Part shown: piece by piece, positions 21,764-33,650 of the stretch
How positions within the stretch are numbered: the stretch's first letter is position 1
Layout of the letters: the number at the start of each line of letters is the position of its first letter
DNA from: Isoetes taiwanensis
Taxonomy: Eukaryota > Streptophyta > Lycopodiopsida > Isoetales > Isoetaceae
NCBI GenBank assembly: GCA_021234155.1
Contig: JAJEKV010000054.1
Location: forward strand, 6,547,042-6,611,041
Direction of reading: 5' to 3'
Length of the DNA: 64,000 nt
The notes under the pieces: generated by a model
What the model saw: only the letters and a program-made list of their open reading frames with translations
Database searches by the model: none
Told to the model about the DNA's origin: nothing
Made by a program: the position numbers and the translations under genes

Positions 21764-23272
21764 TGTGACGTTCTAGTATAATATATGGTTCGAATACGTA
21801 TATTATACCGCCACATCACATGTACATGTCACAATTGACATGTACTTGCGAGCCGTATAAGGTTGCACCTAGGGGGCAAGAGTTGCACCTAGGGGGCAAC
21901 CTCGAATATTGTGCATGTTAAATAAACATACACAATAATAAACCCCATGGACCCCGTTGCCAAATGGCTAAATCCCATTTGCCAATGTCTAACCTAACCC
22001 TAAGGGTTTCTATATAAGGGCTTTCCCCTTAAACCCTAAACCCTTTTCTTCTCTTTGCATTTAGGGTTTCCTTGAGCTCATTTCCTTCTTTCACATTTGG
22101 GGCTCTCTTGAGCTATTTCGGCCAAACCAGCACTCGAATTCATGTTGCCAGGCTCTGAAAAGCCACCCTTGCACAATAAATCTTGAAGTAGCAGCAGTCT
22201 TCCATAGGATCAGGAGCATGGACGCCTTCCGAGGATCAGGAGCAAGGCAGCTGCCAGGTAAATGGTTATTATATTGTGCAAAGCCGCCTTTTAGCTTGGC
22301 AATGAGCTGATTTCGCATGTTAGTTCAGCTTTAGAGGCCTTATAGATCCCGAGATCATAAGCCCTAACAAAGGAACCTAACTCTGGATGTTTAGGTAGAT
22401 AGATTAGATGATATTCTTCATTTCAGTTCTGTGATGATGTTGGTATTTCATTCTGTGACCTCCATGTATTGGGAAGGGGGGTAGAGACCCTAAGAGCCTT
22501 GTAGAAGATGATCCTAGAATAGCATCATTAGTACCCAATTATTGCGGCTTGTACACAGGAGCCAACTAGGTTGAAGGTGGAGGGGCCAGACCGGCAGAAC
22601 AAGGAGGTACTTGTCCCAACACAGATCAATTCCTCTGGTGTGTAAAGCCTACCAGGGATTCTAGTGAGCTAGGTCTAATGCCTTGTCACTGCGTGTGGGC
22701 AAGGCATGGGCTCGACACCCGTGCAGTGATGCGTCACTCTCCATTGGGTTCAAGTCGAATAAGGGCAGTGGCCCTCTAGCCACCTGTGTTGAGCATGGAA
22801 GCCTCTGGAGGAAAGGTGACTTTCCTCCTGCCTCATCGGGGCTGGGGAGATGCAACCCAGTAGTAGGCCTCTTGGCTATGTACCCGGCAGGCTACGGTCC
22901 AGTCCCAATACTTATCGATCCACTCTGCAAAGTGTGTACAGGAGGGGCGGATGGAGTGGACTACCCAACAACCATGTTTTTATGCCAGCCAAATCCATTG
23001 CCATGAATTCTGTCTGCAATGACTTCTGGAGGCCCAAGCCGTCAGTCGAACCCCTTGAGTCAGAGCCCTGGGTAGGATTCCCCATGTTGCTGTTGTTCAT
23101 GTTGATGTTGTTGTATATGTGATGATTATGATGTGTTCATACTTCGAGGTGATTGTATTTATATACTGTTAGTGTGTGCTCATGTTTGTTAATTCATGCT
23201 TCCACAGCTAGGTCGACCCGATGGGAGACGGGTGAATGACACATCCACTCTTCCCTTGCTGGCTCATTCCAC
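21764..23272 (+). repeat. 5' LTR of the chromovirus, lacking its last 105 bp
   Basis: Starts TGTGACGTTC at 21764. It follows the 3' LTR up to CTCATTCCAC (23272) and then jumps to CCACAATTATATCATCAAAC, which in the related copy at 37846 lies downstream of an extra ORF. So the LTR end, primer site and extra ORF are missing here. A TATATAAGG promoter motif is at about 22011. Confidence 0.9.
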
Positions 23273-23342
23273 CCACAATTATATCATCAAACAACAAATG
23301 CAATGACAAAACAATGAACTAATCATCAGAGTATAATCTAAT

Positions 23343-24585
23343 GTGTATGCAGCTAGAGTACCTAGAAATGTTGAACAACAAAGACAACATGACCAAGAGC
23401 GTACCCCACCAAGGCCATTCCAACCAAGGAATCTGTACCGAGACTTCGAAGCACCAACCCCGGAGCAGGAGATATCCCAGATAAGGTCGGACATCCATGA
23501 GATAAGAGCACTGTTGGCGGGAGCAGCAACAGGGGGACCAGACCAGAACGTACAATTGCCTGAGACACCAGTCGGCCGAGCAGCTAAACCAAAGAAGAGA
23601 AGCCGGAGAAGGAGGTCAACCAGCACAGAGTCCTCCGACTCTAGTTCCGACTCCAACTCTCAGTCGGAAGAGCAGGAGGATGGGCGACGGGACCATAGGG
23701 ATGGCCCTAACCGTGATAGGGACAGGACACAAGCTGAGTATCAGAAGAAGGTTGACTCAGCGCTCAGTAATGTATGGAAAGCAAGAAAGTATGGAGCAAT
23801 TCTCGGGAGATAACAGGTCCGGGATGGAGGCAGAAGCATGGTTAGACGAGATGAGAGAGTATGGCAATGCCTACAGCATGAAAGACAAGGACAAAGGCAG
23901 AGTGGCAACAACTAACCTTAAGGGAGCAGCTAGGATCTGGTGGAAGGGCTATTCCAAAGCCCATGGCTTGAGTAGGGACAGCTGCAGATTCAAGAAGTTT
24001 GCCAAGGCATTCAAGCGGCATTATGTACCAAGGGAGCACAAGTGTCACATGATGCAGCAGTTTTACAGGTTGTGACAGGGTAACAAATCAGTTCAGAAAT
24101 ACACGGAGGAATTCATGAGACTAAGGCTTTATGTGTTCAAGTTGAGTGAAAGGCACACAGTAGAGGGTTATATAAAAGGGTTGAACGAAGAGATCCGAAA
24201 GCTAGTAAGAGCAATAAACCCTAGGGCGGTGTCAGAAGCGGAATCCAAGGCAGTAAGCCTGCAAGGAATGGGACCCCAAGAGAGCGGACCAAGGCAACAA
24301 TACTATCAGGATAAAGGAAAGGGCACAGGAGGCTATAGCCCAAGAGCGGCGAGTCCAGCAGCTAGCAGGCCTCAGTACAACGCTAATTACGGGAAGCAGG
24401 GCAATGCAAACTCTAGCAAGCAGGATAAGAAACAGGTGACCTTCAAAGAGCAAGGAGGGGGGTCCAACTACTCCAAGACAGTGAGACAGTTTTTGCAATC
24501 CATTCCCAAAGAGAAGAAGCAGGAGTGCATAGAAAAGCAGCTGTGCTTTAGGTGTTTCCAACCAGGGCATAGGACAAACATCTGC
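23343..24585 (+). pseudogene. Chromovirus gag
   Basis: Gag is the capsid/nucleocapsid polyprotein that packages element RNA. The frame opens at 23343 with an Arg/Ser-rich stretch. One extra base at about 23790, after NVWKARK, shifts it; the capsid-like part (EQFSGDNRSGMEAEAWLDEM) continues in the next frame. A TGA at 24073-24075 follows QQFYRL, where the copy at 38.6 kb reads GAG. From 24115 it is open to the nucleocapsid zinc knuckle CX2CX4HX4C ([14 protein letters not shown], 24544-24585). It reads on into protease without a stop, as a fused gag-pol. Confidence 0.9.
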
Positions 24586-27500
24586 CCCTTGATGATGAAC
24601 GCGGCATTAGCGGAGATGGGATGGGAGACACCCACGGATGCTGACGACGACGATGCACCAGACTATATCCAGGGTGAGTGCCATATTTTTGCCGCCATTG
24701 ACACTGAGAACGCCGAAAGCCAGTATCAAGTCATCTCGACAAGGGGGAAAGCCCAAACAAAATCTTTCATAGTCTTGATAGATACAGGGAGCACCCATAA
24801 CTTTGCATCTCCAAGAATGGTACAGACGTTGAAGCTGAAGCCATTAAAGTCAAAGCCTAGGCCAGTTGTGTTGGCTAGTGGGGCAATCAGGCACACAGCA
24901 GGGAAGAGGGTCAACTTCAACATAGACTTGCCGGGAATCAATGTAGCATTGGGAGCTGAAGTGATGAACATCGGCAAATATGATTTGATAATAGGAATGG
25001 AGTATCTTGGACCAGCAGGAGCCATCATTGATTGTGGGAAGCGGAAGGTGACCTTAACAACGCCGAAAGGCAAGATCATTGAGATAATAGGTAAAGAAGT
25101 CACACCAATTATGCAATGCATGTCTAGTAAGAAATTACTTAAATGCATAAGAAAGGAGCAAGTGGCCTACGTCTTCAAACTCCAAGCTGAGGAGGAAGAG
25201 ACAGAGGAAGAGAAAGAGGCCAAAGCATTGAACAAGCTTCCAAAGCCGATAGCAAAGTTGGTGAAGGAATTTCATGACTTGTTTCCTGATGAGATCAAGC
25301 AGCTTCCACCCTATAGAGGAGTCGAGTGTGAAATAGCACTTGAACCAGGGACTAAGCCAACAAGCAAGGCACCCTATAGAATGTCGACCGAAGAGTTGAC
25401 GGAATTGAAAAAGCAACTGCAAGAATTGCTAGACCTAGGGTTCATAAGACCTAGTGTCTCTCTTTTTGGAGCGCCTATCCTTTTTGTGAAGAAGAAGGAT
25501 GGAAGCCTTATGTGCATTGACTACCGTCAATTAAATAAGCACACCATTAAGAACAAGTATGCCTTGCCTAGATCAGATGATCTCATGGACCAGTTGCAGG
25601 GACCGAAGGTCTTTTCTAAGATAGGATATCATCAGATAAGAATCAAAGAAGAGGACATCCACAAGTCGACCTTCAGAACGAGATATGGCCACTATGAGTT
25701 CACGGTCATGCCATTCGGTTTATCCAATGCTCCGGCAACTTTTATGAGGCTTATGAACGATGTTTTTCGTGAATTCCTAGATTCTTTCATCATAGTCTTC
25801 TTCGATGATATTCTAGTTTACAGCAAGTCCTTGGAGGAACATGCCCAACACTTAAGGAAGGTACTTGAGAAGTTGAGGAGGCATCAACTCTTTGCAAAGC
25901 TATCCAAGTGCCACTTCGCAACAGAAAGAGTCGAGTACTTAGGGCATGTAATCACAGCAGAAGGCATCTCCACGGACCCCCCGAAGATTGAAGCAGTGAT
26001 TGATTGGCCCGCACCGAAGAACACACATGAAGTGAGGAGCTTCCTCGGCTTAGCAGGCTATTATAGAAGGTTCGTCAAGAACTTTGCCAAAGGTAGCAGC
26101 GCCATTGACGGACCTCACCAAAGCAGGGAAGATAAAGGATTGGGCAACTCATTGGCAAAGCAAGGCCCAGAAAGCATTTGACACATTGAAGGAAGCATTG
26201 ACGACCGCGCCAGTTTTGGTCTTGCCAGATCCAGCCAAAGACAAGCTTGTGGCGACAGATGCTAGCAGAATAGCAACAGGTGCAATCCTCATGCAGGAGG
26301 AAAGGGTAGTGGCCTATGACTCGAAGAAAATGAATGAAGCAGAGCAGCGCCACCCGACGCATGATCAGGAGCTTCTGGCTATAGTAAGAGCTTTAAGAAT
26401 TTGGAGGCACTATCTGTTGGGAAGAAGATTCCAGCTAGACACGAATCATCAAAGCCTTCAATACATATTTACACAACCACTCTTCAATTTGAGGCAAAGG
26501 AGGTGGATGGAATTCCTTGAAGAATATGATAGAGATAACTTATATAAGCCAGGCAAGCTCAACATAGTTGCAGATGCGCTTTCTAGGAAACCATTGAAGA
26601 CAAGGACGCATTGTAATGACATATCAATGCTCACAAATGAGTATGGTAAGAAGATCGAAGAAACCTTGCCAACAGATCCAGACTTTAAAGAAGTTTGGGC
26701 AAGTCTTTGTAAGGAGGCCAGAACAGATAAAGAAAGGAAGGCCTTCAAGAACTATAAAAAGGAAGGAAACCTCCTATACCATAAAAACAAGTTGTGTGTA
26801 CCTGAAACCTCGGAAGTAAGAAAATTAATCCTCCATGATACACACAATAGCCCTATAGCTGGCCATGCAGGGTTTATGAAGACGTACTTCAAGATTAGAA
26901 GTAGCTATTTCTGGCCCGGCATGAAGAAGCAGATAGCAAGGTACATCCGCGAGTGCCAGATATGCCAGCAAACAAAGGCGGAATAGCTTCGAATTCCAGG
27001 TGCCTTGGAGCAGTTGCCTGTGCTAAACGCTAAGTGGGAAGTAATAAGCATGGACTTTATTACAGGACTCCCAAGAATAGCACGGGGCAAGGATGCCCTG
27101 ATGGTGGTAGTAGATAAGTTGTCAAAGATGGCACACTTTGTGTCGTGCAGGACAACAGATACAGCATTAGACACTGCAGTTCTATTTGTTAAGGAGATTT
27201 TCAGACTCCACGGCATGCCGAGGGAGATAATTTCAGATAGGGACTCCAAATGCATGAGTGCCTTTTGGCAAGACCTATTTACCACCATCCAGACGAAGCT
27301 TTCGATGAGCACGGCATATCATCCGCAAACAGATGGTCAGACGGAGCGAACCAATAGGATCATCGAAGATATGTTAAGAAGCTATGTGTGGAACAAGCAA
27401 TCTAAGTGGGATGATTTCATCCACTTAGTAGAGTTCGCCTACAACAGTACCAAGCAGGAGTCATCGCATATGTCTCCATTTATGATCAATTATGGGTACC

Positions 27501-28099
27501 AGTGTCTTACCCCGGATACTTGGCACAATCACGTGTCCAAGGTAGAAGTCTCCCAGCAAATGCTTTCGGAGATGCAGCAGTTGGTGGAGGAGGTGAGAGG
27601 ATATCTCCTGGCAGCAAGAAGTAGACAGAAAAGCATCGCCGACAAGCATAGAACAGTAAGGGAATTTCAGGTGGGAGACAACGTGTGGTTGAAGATCAAG
27701 GTGAAGTAGGCCAAGCTCCGCATCGGCAATTGCAAGAAGCTTGCTCCAAGATGGGCTGGACCTTTTAGGATAACCAAAATAGTAGGTACCCAATCCTACA
27801 AGTTGGACCTGCCAGCACATCTCAAAATCCATAGGGTCTTCCATGTAAATCTCCTAAAGAGGCACACTCCTAATCCAGAGGAAGTATTGGAGACAAAAGA
27901 GTTACTGGAAATGACGGACGATCAGCTCGAAATCGTCCCTGAGGTTCTTCTTGACAGGGCTTATAAGAAGACAAGAAGATCCAAATTTCTCCAATACCTT
28001 GTGAAATGGACACACTTGCCAGTGGAAGACGCTACGTGGGTGCTACAATCAGATTTAGAGAAGCAGTACCCACAATTCATGAAGCAATGCAAGGGTTGA
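24586..28099 (+). pseudogene. Chromovirus pol with chromodomain
   Basis: Protease has its active site DTGS at about 24779. Reverse transcriptase has CIDYRQLN (25516), [11 protein letters not shown] and catalytic FDDIL (25798-25815). Motif A reads FSKIGYHQ where the family has KIDLRSGYHQ: four residues including the first catalytic Asp are deleted in frame at 25623/25624. A frameshift near 26085 leads to RNase H (ATDAS at 26257, THDQELLAIV). The integrase zinc finger (H..H..C..C, 26835-26965) is cut by TAG at 26984. The integrase core (MDFITG, SDRDSKCMSAFW and the downstream Glu of DDE) follows, then TAG at 27707. The last frame ends in a chromodomain (FLQYLVKWTHLPVEDATWV). Both TAGs sit where CAG is expected. 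Confidence 0.95.
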
Positions 28100-28858
28100 C
28101 TCGTCAACGAAGTAGTCGACATCGACTCAATAGGTGAGTGGAAGGTAGATAAAAAGTCTACTTCCGTCCCACGGAAGTAGACGACCTTGAGAGAAAAGAG
28201 GTCATTCAGGATGCATAATAAGAAAGCACCTCTAGTCAATGCCTATCACGGGAAGGATCCTTCACGCCCAAATACGGGGAGGACACCAACCTTCACGCAA
28301 AAGGCAACTAAAGGTGTAGGCATGAGTGTCGTCCTAGGCATGATAGGGCGCTATCTCCACGGCCACGATGGAAGAAACATAATCTTCCTACGCAGGGAGA
28401 TATGCCTTACATTCATGTAATTGTATTTAATGGGTGGTTCCCAAACAACCAATCTTTTTAATAATTAAACGTGTACTGACGTAGTGTTGAACCTGCAGGC
28501 CAATAGAGGAGTTGAGCGGCTGGGGGATCGCACTACGAAGACTCGCAACACATAATTTTGTCATAATGTGTTATGAGGATACGACAAGAAGCATTAATTA
28601 GGAAAATTTTGAACTATATCATAAATCACGGTATAAGCCATGAAATTTTGTGAATAATAGATGATGAAGTAGAGGACGAAAAGAGCCTCTCACCATAGTA
28701 CGATTTATGCAAGGATATGTTATGATAAATTAAAATATTACCTTGAGGTAATCATATAGTAAATTCTATATGCATTGAATGTGATTGCAGGATATGCAGG
28801 GTTCCAAGGTGGGGAGACGCGTGATGCTGAGGACAACATCAAGTTAAGGTGGGGAGAA

Positions 28859-30455
28859 TGTGACGTTCCAGTATAATATACGGTTCGAATACGTATATTA
28901 TACCGCCACGTCACACGTACATGTTACAATTGACATGTACTTGCGAGCCATATAAGGTTGCACCTAGGGGGCAAGAGTTGCACCTAGGGGGCAACCTCGA
29001 ATATTGTGCATGTTAAATAAACATGCACAATAATAAACCCCATGGACCCCATTGCCAAATGGCTAAACCCCATTTGGCCAATGTCTAACCTAACCCTAAG
29101 GGTTTCTATATAAGGGCTTTCCCCTTAAACCCTAAACCCTTTTCTTCTCTTTGCATTTAGGGTTTTCTTGAGCTCATTTCCTTCTTTCGCATTTGGGGCT
29201 CTCTTGAGCCATTTCGGCCAAACCAGCACTTGAATTCGTGTTGCCAGACTCTGAAAAGCCGCCCTTGCACAATAGATCTTGGAGTAGCAGCAGTCTTCCA
29301 CTGGATCAGGAGCATGGACGCCTTCCGAGGATCAGGAGCAAGCCAGGTGCCAGGTAAATGGTCATTCTATTGTGCAAAGCCGCCTTTTAGCTTGGCAATG
29401 AGCTGGTTTAGCATGTTAGTTCAGCTTTAGAGGCCTTATACATCCTGAGATCATAAGCCCTAACAAAGGAACCTAAACATCCAAGGAACCTAACTCTGGA
29501 TGTTTAGGTAGATAGATTAGATGATATTCTTCATTTTAGTTCTGTGATGATGTTGGTATTTCATTCTGTGACCTTTATGTATTGGGAAGGGGGGTAGAGA
29601 CCCTAAGAGCCTTGTAGAAGATGATCCTAGAATAGCATCATTAGTACCCAATTATTGCGGCATGTACATAGGAGCCCACCGGGTTGAAGGTGGAGGGGCC
29701 AGACCGGCAGAACAAGGAGGTACTTGTCCCAACACAGATCAAGTGAGCTAGGTCTAATGCCTTGTCACTGCGTGTGGGCAAGGCATAGGCTCGACACCCG
29801 TGGAGTGATGCGTCACTCTCCATTGGGTTCAAGTCGAATAAGGGTAGTGGCCCTCTAGCCACCTGTGTTGAGCATGGAAGCCTTTGGAGGAAAGGTGAAT
29901 TTCCTCCTGCCTCATCGGGGCTGGGGAGATGCAACCCAATAGTAGCCCTCTTGGCTATGTACCCGGCAGGCTATGGTCCAGTCCCAATACTTATCGATCC
30001 ACTCTGCAAAGTGTGTACAGGAGGGGCGGATGGAGTGGACTACCCAACAGCCATGTTCTTATGCCAGCCAAATCCATTGCCATGAATTCTGTCTGCAATG
30101 ACTTCTGGAGGCCCAAGCCGTCAGTCGAACCCCTTGAGTCAGAGCCCTAGGTAGGATTCCCCATGTTGCTGTTGTTCATGTTGATGTTGTTGTATATGTG
30201 GTGATTATGATGTGTTCACCCTTCGAGGTGATTGTATTTATATACTGTTAGTGTGTGCTCATGTTTATTTATTCACGCTTTCGCAGCTAGGTCGACCGAT
30301 GGGAGACGGGTGAATGACACATCCACTCTTCCCTTGCTGGCTCATTCCACTGGGAGTAGTGTCAGGTGGATGGCCCCCGCCAGTTTGGCTGTCAGGGGGA
30401 ATGCTCCTCCTTCGGATACGATGTGTGCATCGTATAAGGAGTAGGGGACGTCACA
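28859..30455 (+). repeat. 3' LTR of the chromovirus, full length (1597 bp)
   Basis: Begins TGTGACGTTCC right after the polypurine tract and ends GGGGACGTCACA at 30455, followed by GAGCA. It shows the complete LTR, including the final 105 bp absent from the 5' LTR. It contains the same sequence blocks as the solo LTR at 7493-8947. Confidence 0.95.
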
Positions 30456-31683
30456 GAGCACGCGGTCTAGCCTACGAAGAATCCCCTTCAGGCACTACTG
30501 TTTGACCAGATCATGTTCGAACACGATGCAGAACCTTTTGTGAACCAATGCAGCTCTGCCAAAAGCACCACAAGAGAAGTAATCGAACACTGGAACAGGT
30601 TGCAGGACCCAGCTGAAATCTCATTATGATTCCTCCGGGCAAGCCTTGCCAACTGTACCTGAATCTGCTGCGAAAGAGTTTTTCTATCATGGCCTCACCC
30701 TCCCCGTTTGCCTCTTCTTCAGTTTGAGCAGGAAGTGGTGGAAGATGTTGGGGGTGATCGGCATAGGAAAACCTGAGGTCAATCTCTTCGACAACAGTCA
30801 GGGCAGGGGACCGGATCTTGGTGGCGTAGACGAGAGCATGTGGTTCCAACAGCACTGTTGGTGCTGGATTTTTGTACTCATCCTCATACATGCCAATATA
30901 AACTCTGGATCTAGAGTCCAGGTTATCCAACATTGAGGAGACAACAAAGATGTGTTCTGGGCGTGCGAAGCAAACTATCCATAAAGAATCAGCAGTCGTG
31001 TTCTTGACGGCAATGTCAAAGAAATTGGACTGTGTTGATTTATCCCACATTGGAGTTAGACTTCGTGTATCCAGAACTATCAAAGAGGCTGGCACAGGAG
31101 TGCATTTGATCTGCCCCTGCTATCAGTGAGCTAGACCTCGTGGCGGAACTCTTCAATGACATCCCTCTGCATAACTTTGTTTCTTATGACCCTTGCCAAG
31201 GCTGGAGGTATGTTTCCAAAAATTCCCTCCTTGGAAATGCCATCGTTTACTCATTTGTTATGCAGTGTCCCTATGGCCTTTAAGCTGACATCATTTAAGC
31301 TGACACAGTCCAACAAAAATCTTCAAAGGAGGTGAACTTCCTTGGGAAGTTTTTCTTGACATACTCAAAAATTTCCTTCTTCAAGAATGATAATGTACTG
31401 AGAGCTCTAGCCCTCGTCTTGAAGAAGTAGTAATCAGTGAAGACCTTAACGTATATCTTCTCGTCAAGCACCTCCTGGAATAAGATTTTGCAATCCTCAT
31501 AGTGCATGCCTCTGACGCACCGCAGATAAGTCTGACTGAAGTAGTCACTATCTTTGGCCCAGACACAGACTATAGGCTGCCCTCTGTTGTCCTTGAGCTT
31601 GCTAGTTTTCCATTCGTTCCACAGGGACTGGAACAGCTGAAAGATATCCTCTGGCATGAAGACCCACCAGTTGAGTCTTTGGG
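30456..31683 (-). pseudogene. Gene B, penultimate coding part (exon 31683 to 30456)
   Basis: The minus-strand exon starts after an acceptor (ATGATAAGCAG, 31684-31686). First part: WWVFMPEDIFQLFQSLWNEW, IVCVWAKDSDYFSQTYLRC, KIYVKVFTDYYFF. A one-base slip near 31330 continues as LDCVSLNDVSLKAIG and GIFGNIPPALARVIRNK. A TAG at 31133-31131 and another slip lead to PASLIVLDTRSLTPMWDKS, SLWIVCFARPEHIFVV and RVYIGMYEDEYKNP. A last slip near 30680 gives ALVHKRFCIVFEHDLVK and LKGILRRLDRVL at the retrotransposon edge. Aromatic-rich, globular-looking composition suggests a real protein. No domain is recognised with confidence. At least three frameshifts and three in-frame stops make it non-functional, unless some are sequencing errors. 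Confidence 0.55.
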
Positions 31684-32041
31684 CTGCTTATCATACATGG
31701 TAACGTCTGTTAGACCAAGTATCGCTGAATGCAAAGGACATTTGTTAGCAACGGAATGCAAAAGGCATCGTAGCGCCTGTATTGAACCCAAGGAAACCTA
31801 GTGTCAAAACAAGTCACGATATGAAATGGCGCCGTGGTGCCATTTGATGTGAAATGGCACTGTGGCGGCATTTAATATGAAATGATGCCTTGATGGCACC
31901 ACGCCATCATTTCATATCAAATGGCGCTACAATGCCATTTCACATCAAATGGTGCCAAGGCGACATTTCATATCAAGAAACAAAGAAAAATAACCAGCAG
32001 AATTTCAAAATAGCATCATAGTGCCATATGTTGTATCATAC
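31684..32041 (-). other. Gene B intron with palindrome cluster
   Basis: Lies between donor AAG|GTATGA (32042/32041) and the acceptor at 31684-31686. The middle, 31819-31976, is a cluster of 22-bp near-palindromes of the AAATGGCGCC type, arranged as a larger inverted repeat. Confidence 0.5.
31819..31976. repeat. Cluster of AAATGGCGCC...GGTGCCATTT palindromes
   Basis: Five units of the form AAATGGC-RCYRYGG-YGCCATTT, each self-complementary, joined by GATATG/GATGTG linkers. The two halves are also inverted to each other around 31890. Isolated copies occur at about 34200, 34267, 34741, 35164 and 35752. Confidence 0.8.
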
Positions 32042-33650
32042 CTTATAAGGCTCCGATTGCGTTTGCCCATGGCCCAAAGAATCAGGCTTGCCGCAAAGTG
32101 CATACTGGTGCCTCAGATGGGTGATCTTGTCAATTGAATGGTTCTTTGAAGATGTTCTTCGCAGCAATGTCATTCACCTCACAACTGAGCTGTAGGCAGT
32201 CCTGCTCGTTCACCTCTCCCGACAACATCTGGCACCACCTGTACTCGTATATTTTGGCCATCTGCTCTTGGGACTTTGCAGTGCCTAGCTTTTTGCAAAC
32301 AAGCTGCGCTGCCAGTACCAAGTGATTGCCACTTACTATATAGTAGTGCATCCTCGTAAGATCGCCCTTTGTTTTCCAAGCAACTAATTTCTTTGTGTTG
32401 CGGTGGAAGAAGATCACATCGGTCGATGTGAATACCAGGTGAGGATCACGCTGGAAAGATTCCAGCAGAGTCTTGACGTGTTCCATATTTCTTGGCCTGG
32501 AAGTCAAATTTGGAGGGTTCTACTGAACATGTTTATTTTCTTCGTAGACATAATGCCGAGAGGGAAAAGATGACGATGCTCATGAATTTTATTCAATGAC
32601 GTTTCTGCAATCTTTTTCTCCGCGGACCTTTCCACCTTGAGGCCTTGGAGCACCTCTAATAAGTGCCCGGCTATCTGCAGTTTTATTAATTGAGATGGGG
32701 CGGACCCCTGGACTTGTGGTGCCGAGGTACCCCCCCTCTTTGTTGTGCTTGCAGTGGCACCACCAGCAACACCACCACTACTAGTGACCTCACGCTGTGG
32801 AGAGCCTACAGGAATTGCAGGAGGACTAGGTTGTGGACTAGGAGGTCGAGGGCTTCGTCTTCTTAGTTTCTTTGGAGTGCCCTCAACATCTGATGTGCGA
32901 TGCCTATGTTTTCTCTTGGTCTTCTCTGTTTTCTCCTCTCCTTTTTCTTCCTGCTCCTTACTTGCACTGCCCTCCTTCCCCTCCTCTTCCTTTCTTCCGT
33001 TCTTCTCCTTCTTGCTTCCCTTCCTCTCCTTATCCTTCCTTTCTTGCTTCCTCTCCCCTTTCTTCTCCTTCTTGCTTCCCTTTGCATCCCTTTTCTTCTT
33101 GCTTCCCTTCCCCTCCTTATCATTCTTTCCCTTTTGATGTTTTTCTGTAGCTTTTGGTTCTGATACTTTAACCTCTTCATCAGTATCAGAAAATTCCTCA
33201 GTAGCAGGAACCTCCTTGACAACACGAGTCTTCGTTTTCTTCTGGGCCCGAAGCCAAGCAGTGTCCACTAAGCGAGGCGGGTTCTACGAGTTCAAGACCT
33301 TCACAACCACAGAAGGAGAGTTCTTCGACTCGTTCAGTCGATTCTGAAGAATACTGTATCCCCTTAAAACCTCTGTAGGGCCTTGTATGTCTACCTCTTC
33401 AAAGCTCTTGTAGGAAGGAAGAGTCGATCCATGTTGCTTAGCAGAGCCACTGACATTGGAAATACTTGCGGACATCATTATGGGATCATAGAACCGCCAG
33501 TCCACATAGTAAATCTTTATCCTTACGTCCTCTGTGTTCGCAACAACTATGCATAGCCAGTCCTCACGCCCGTTCTTGAGAGTTGTCCTCATATTCACGA
33601 TAATGCCTGGCTGATAAACTCCTTCAGTGTTGTCGGACATCTCCTTTGTG
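32042..33650 (-). pseudogene. Gene B, main exon with ParB/Srx-like segment
   Basis: Continuous minus-strand frame from 33650. It starts EMSDNTEGVYQPGIIVNMRT and contains WLCIVVANTEDVRIKIYYVDW. A TAG at 33286-33284 interrupts it in frame. Then come a long Lys/Glu-rich coiled or disordered tract (33190-32860, KGSKKEKKGERKQERK-like) and a Pro/Ser stretch. After RSAEKKIAETSLNKIHEHRH and one frameshift near 32510 follows RPRNMEHVKTLLESF, DPHLVFTSTDVIFFHRNTKK and YYIVSGNHLVLAAQLVCKKL. The last resembles the GGxHR..EA box of ParB/sulfiredoxin folds. Another slip near 32132 leads to DKITHLRHQYALCGKPDS and the donor at 32041. Function is unknown; charge and NLS-like runs suggest the nucleus. Confidence 0.55.

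Larger units (their letters stand above)
21764..30455 (+). mobile_element. Complete-ended Ty3/gypsy chromovirus, 8.7 kb
   Basis: It is bounded by TGTGACG...CGTCACA and flanked by GAGCA at 21759-21763 and 30456-30460. Order: 5' LTR, gag, zinc knuckle, protease, reverse transcriptase, RNase H, integrase, chromodomain, polypurine tract (AAGGTGGGGAGAA, 28846-28858), 3' LTR. The chromodomain places it in the chromoviruses. It sits inside an exon of gene B. It cannot be autonomous: several frameshifts and stops, a reverse-transcriptase active-site deletion and a missing primer-binding region. The first ~225 bp of the LTRs differ at about ten sites, nearly all transitions, so the insertion is not very recent. 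28100-28858 is untranslated. Confidence 0.95.

Noticed and set aside
31089-31136. A 48-bp intron in gene B between GAG|GTCTAG and CCAG
   Set aside because: Too short and with a poor donor; a nonsense change plus one-base slip in a continuous exon gives a more natural protein reading.
32745-33163. Plus-strand Ser/Leu/Phe-rich open frames
   Set aside because: They are the antisense of the Lys/Glu-rich tract of gene B on the minus strand.
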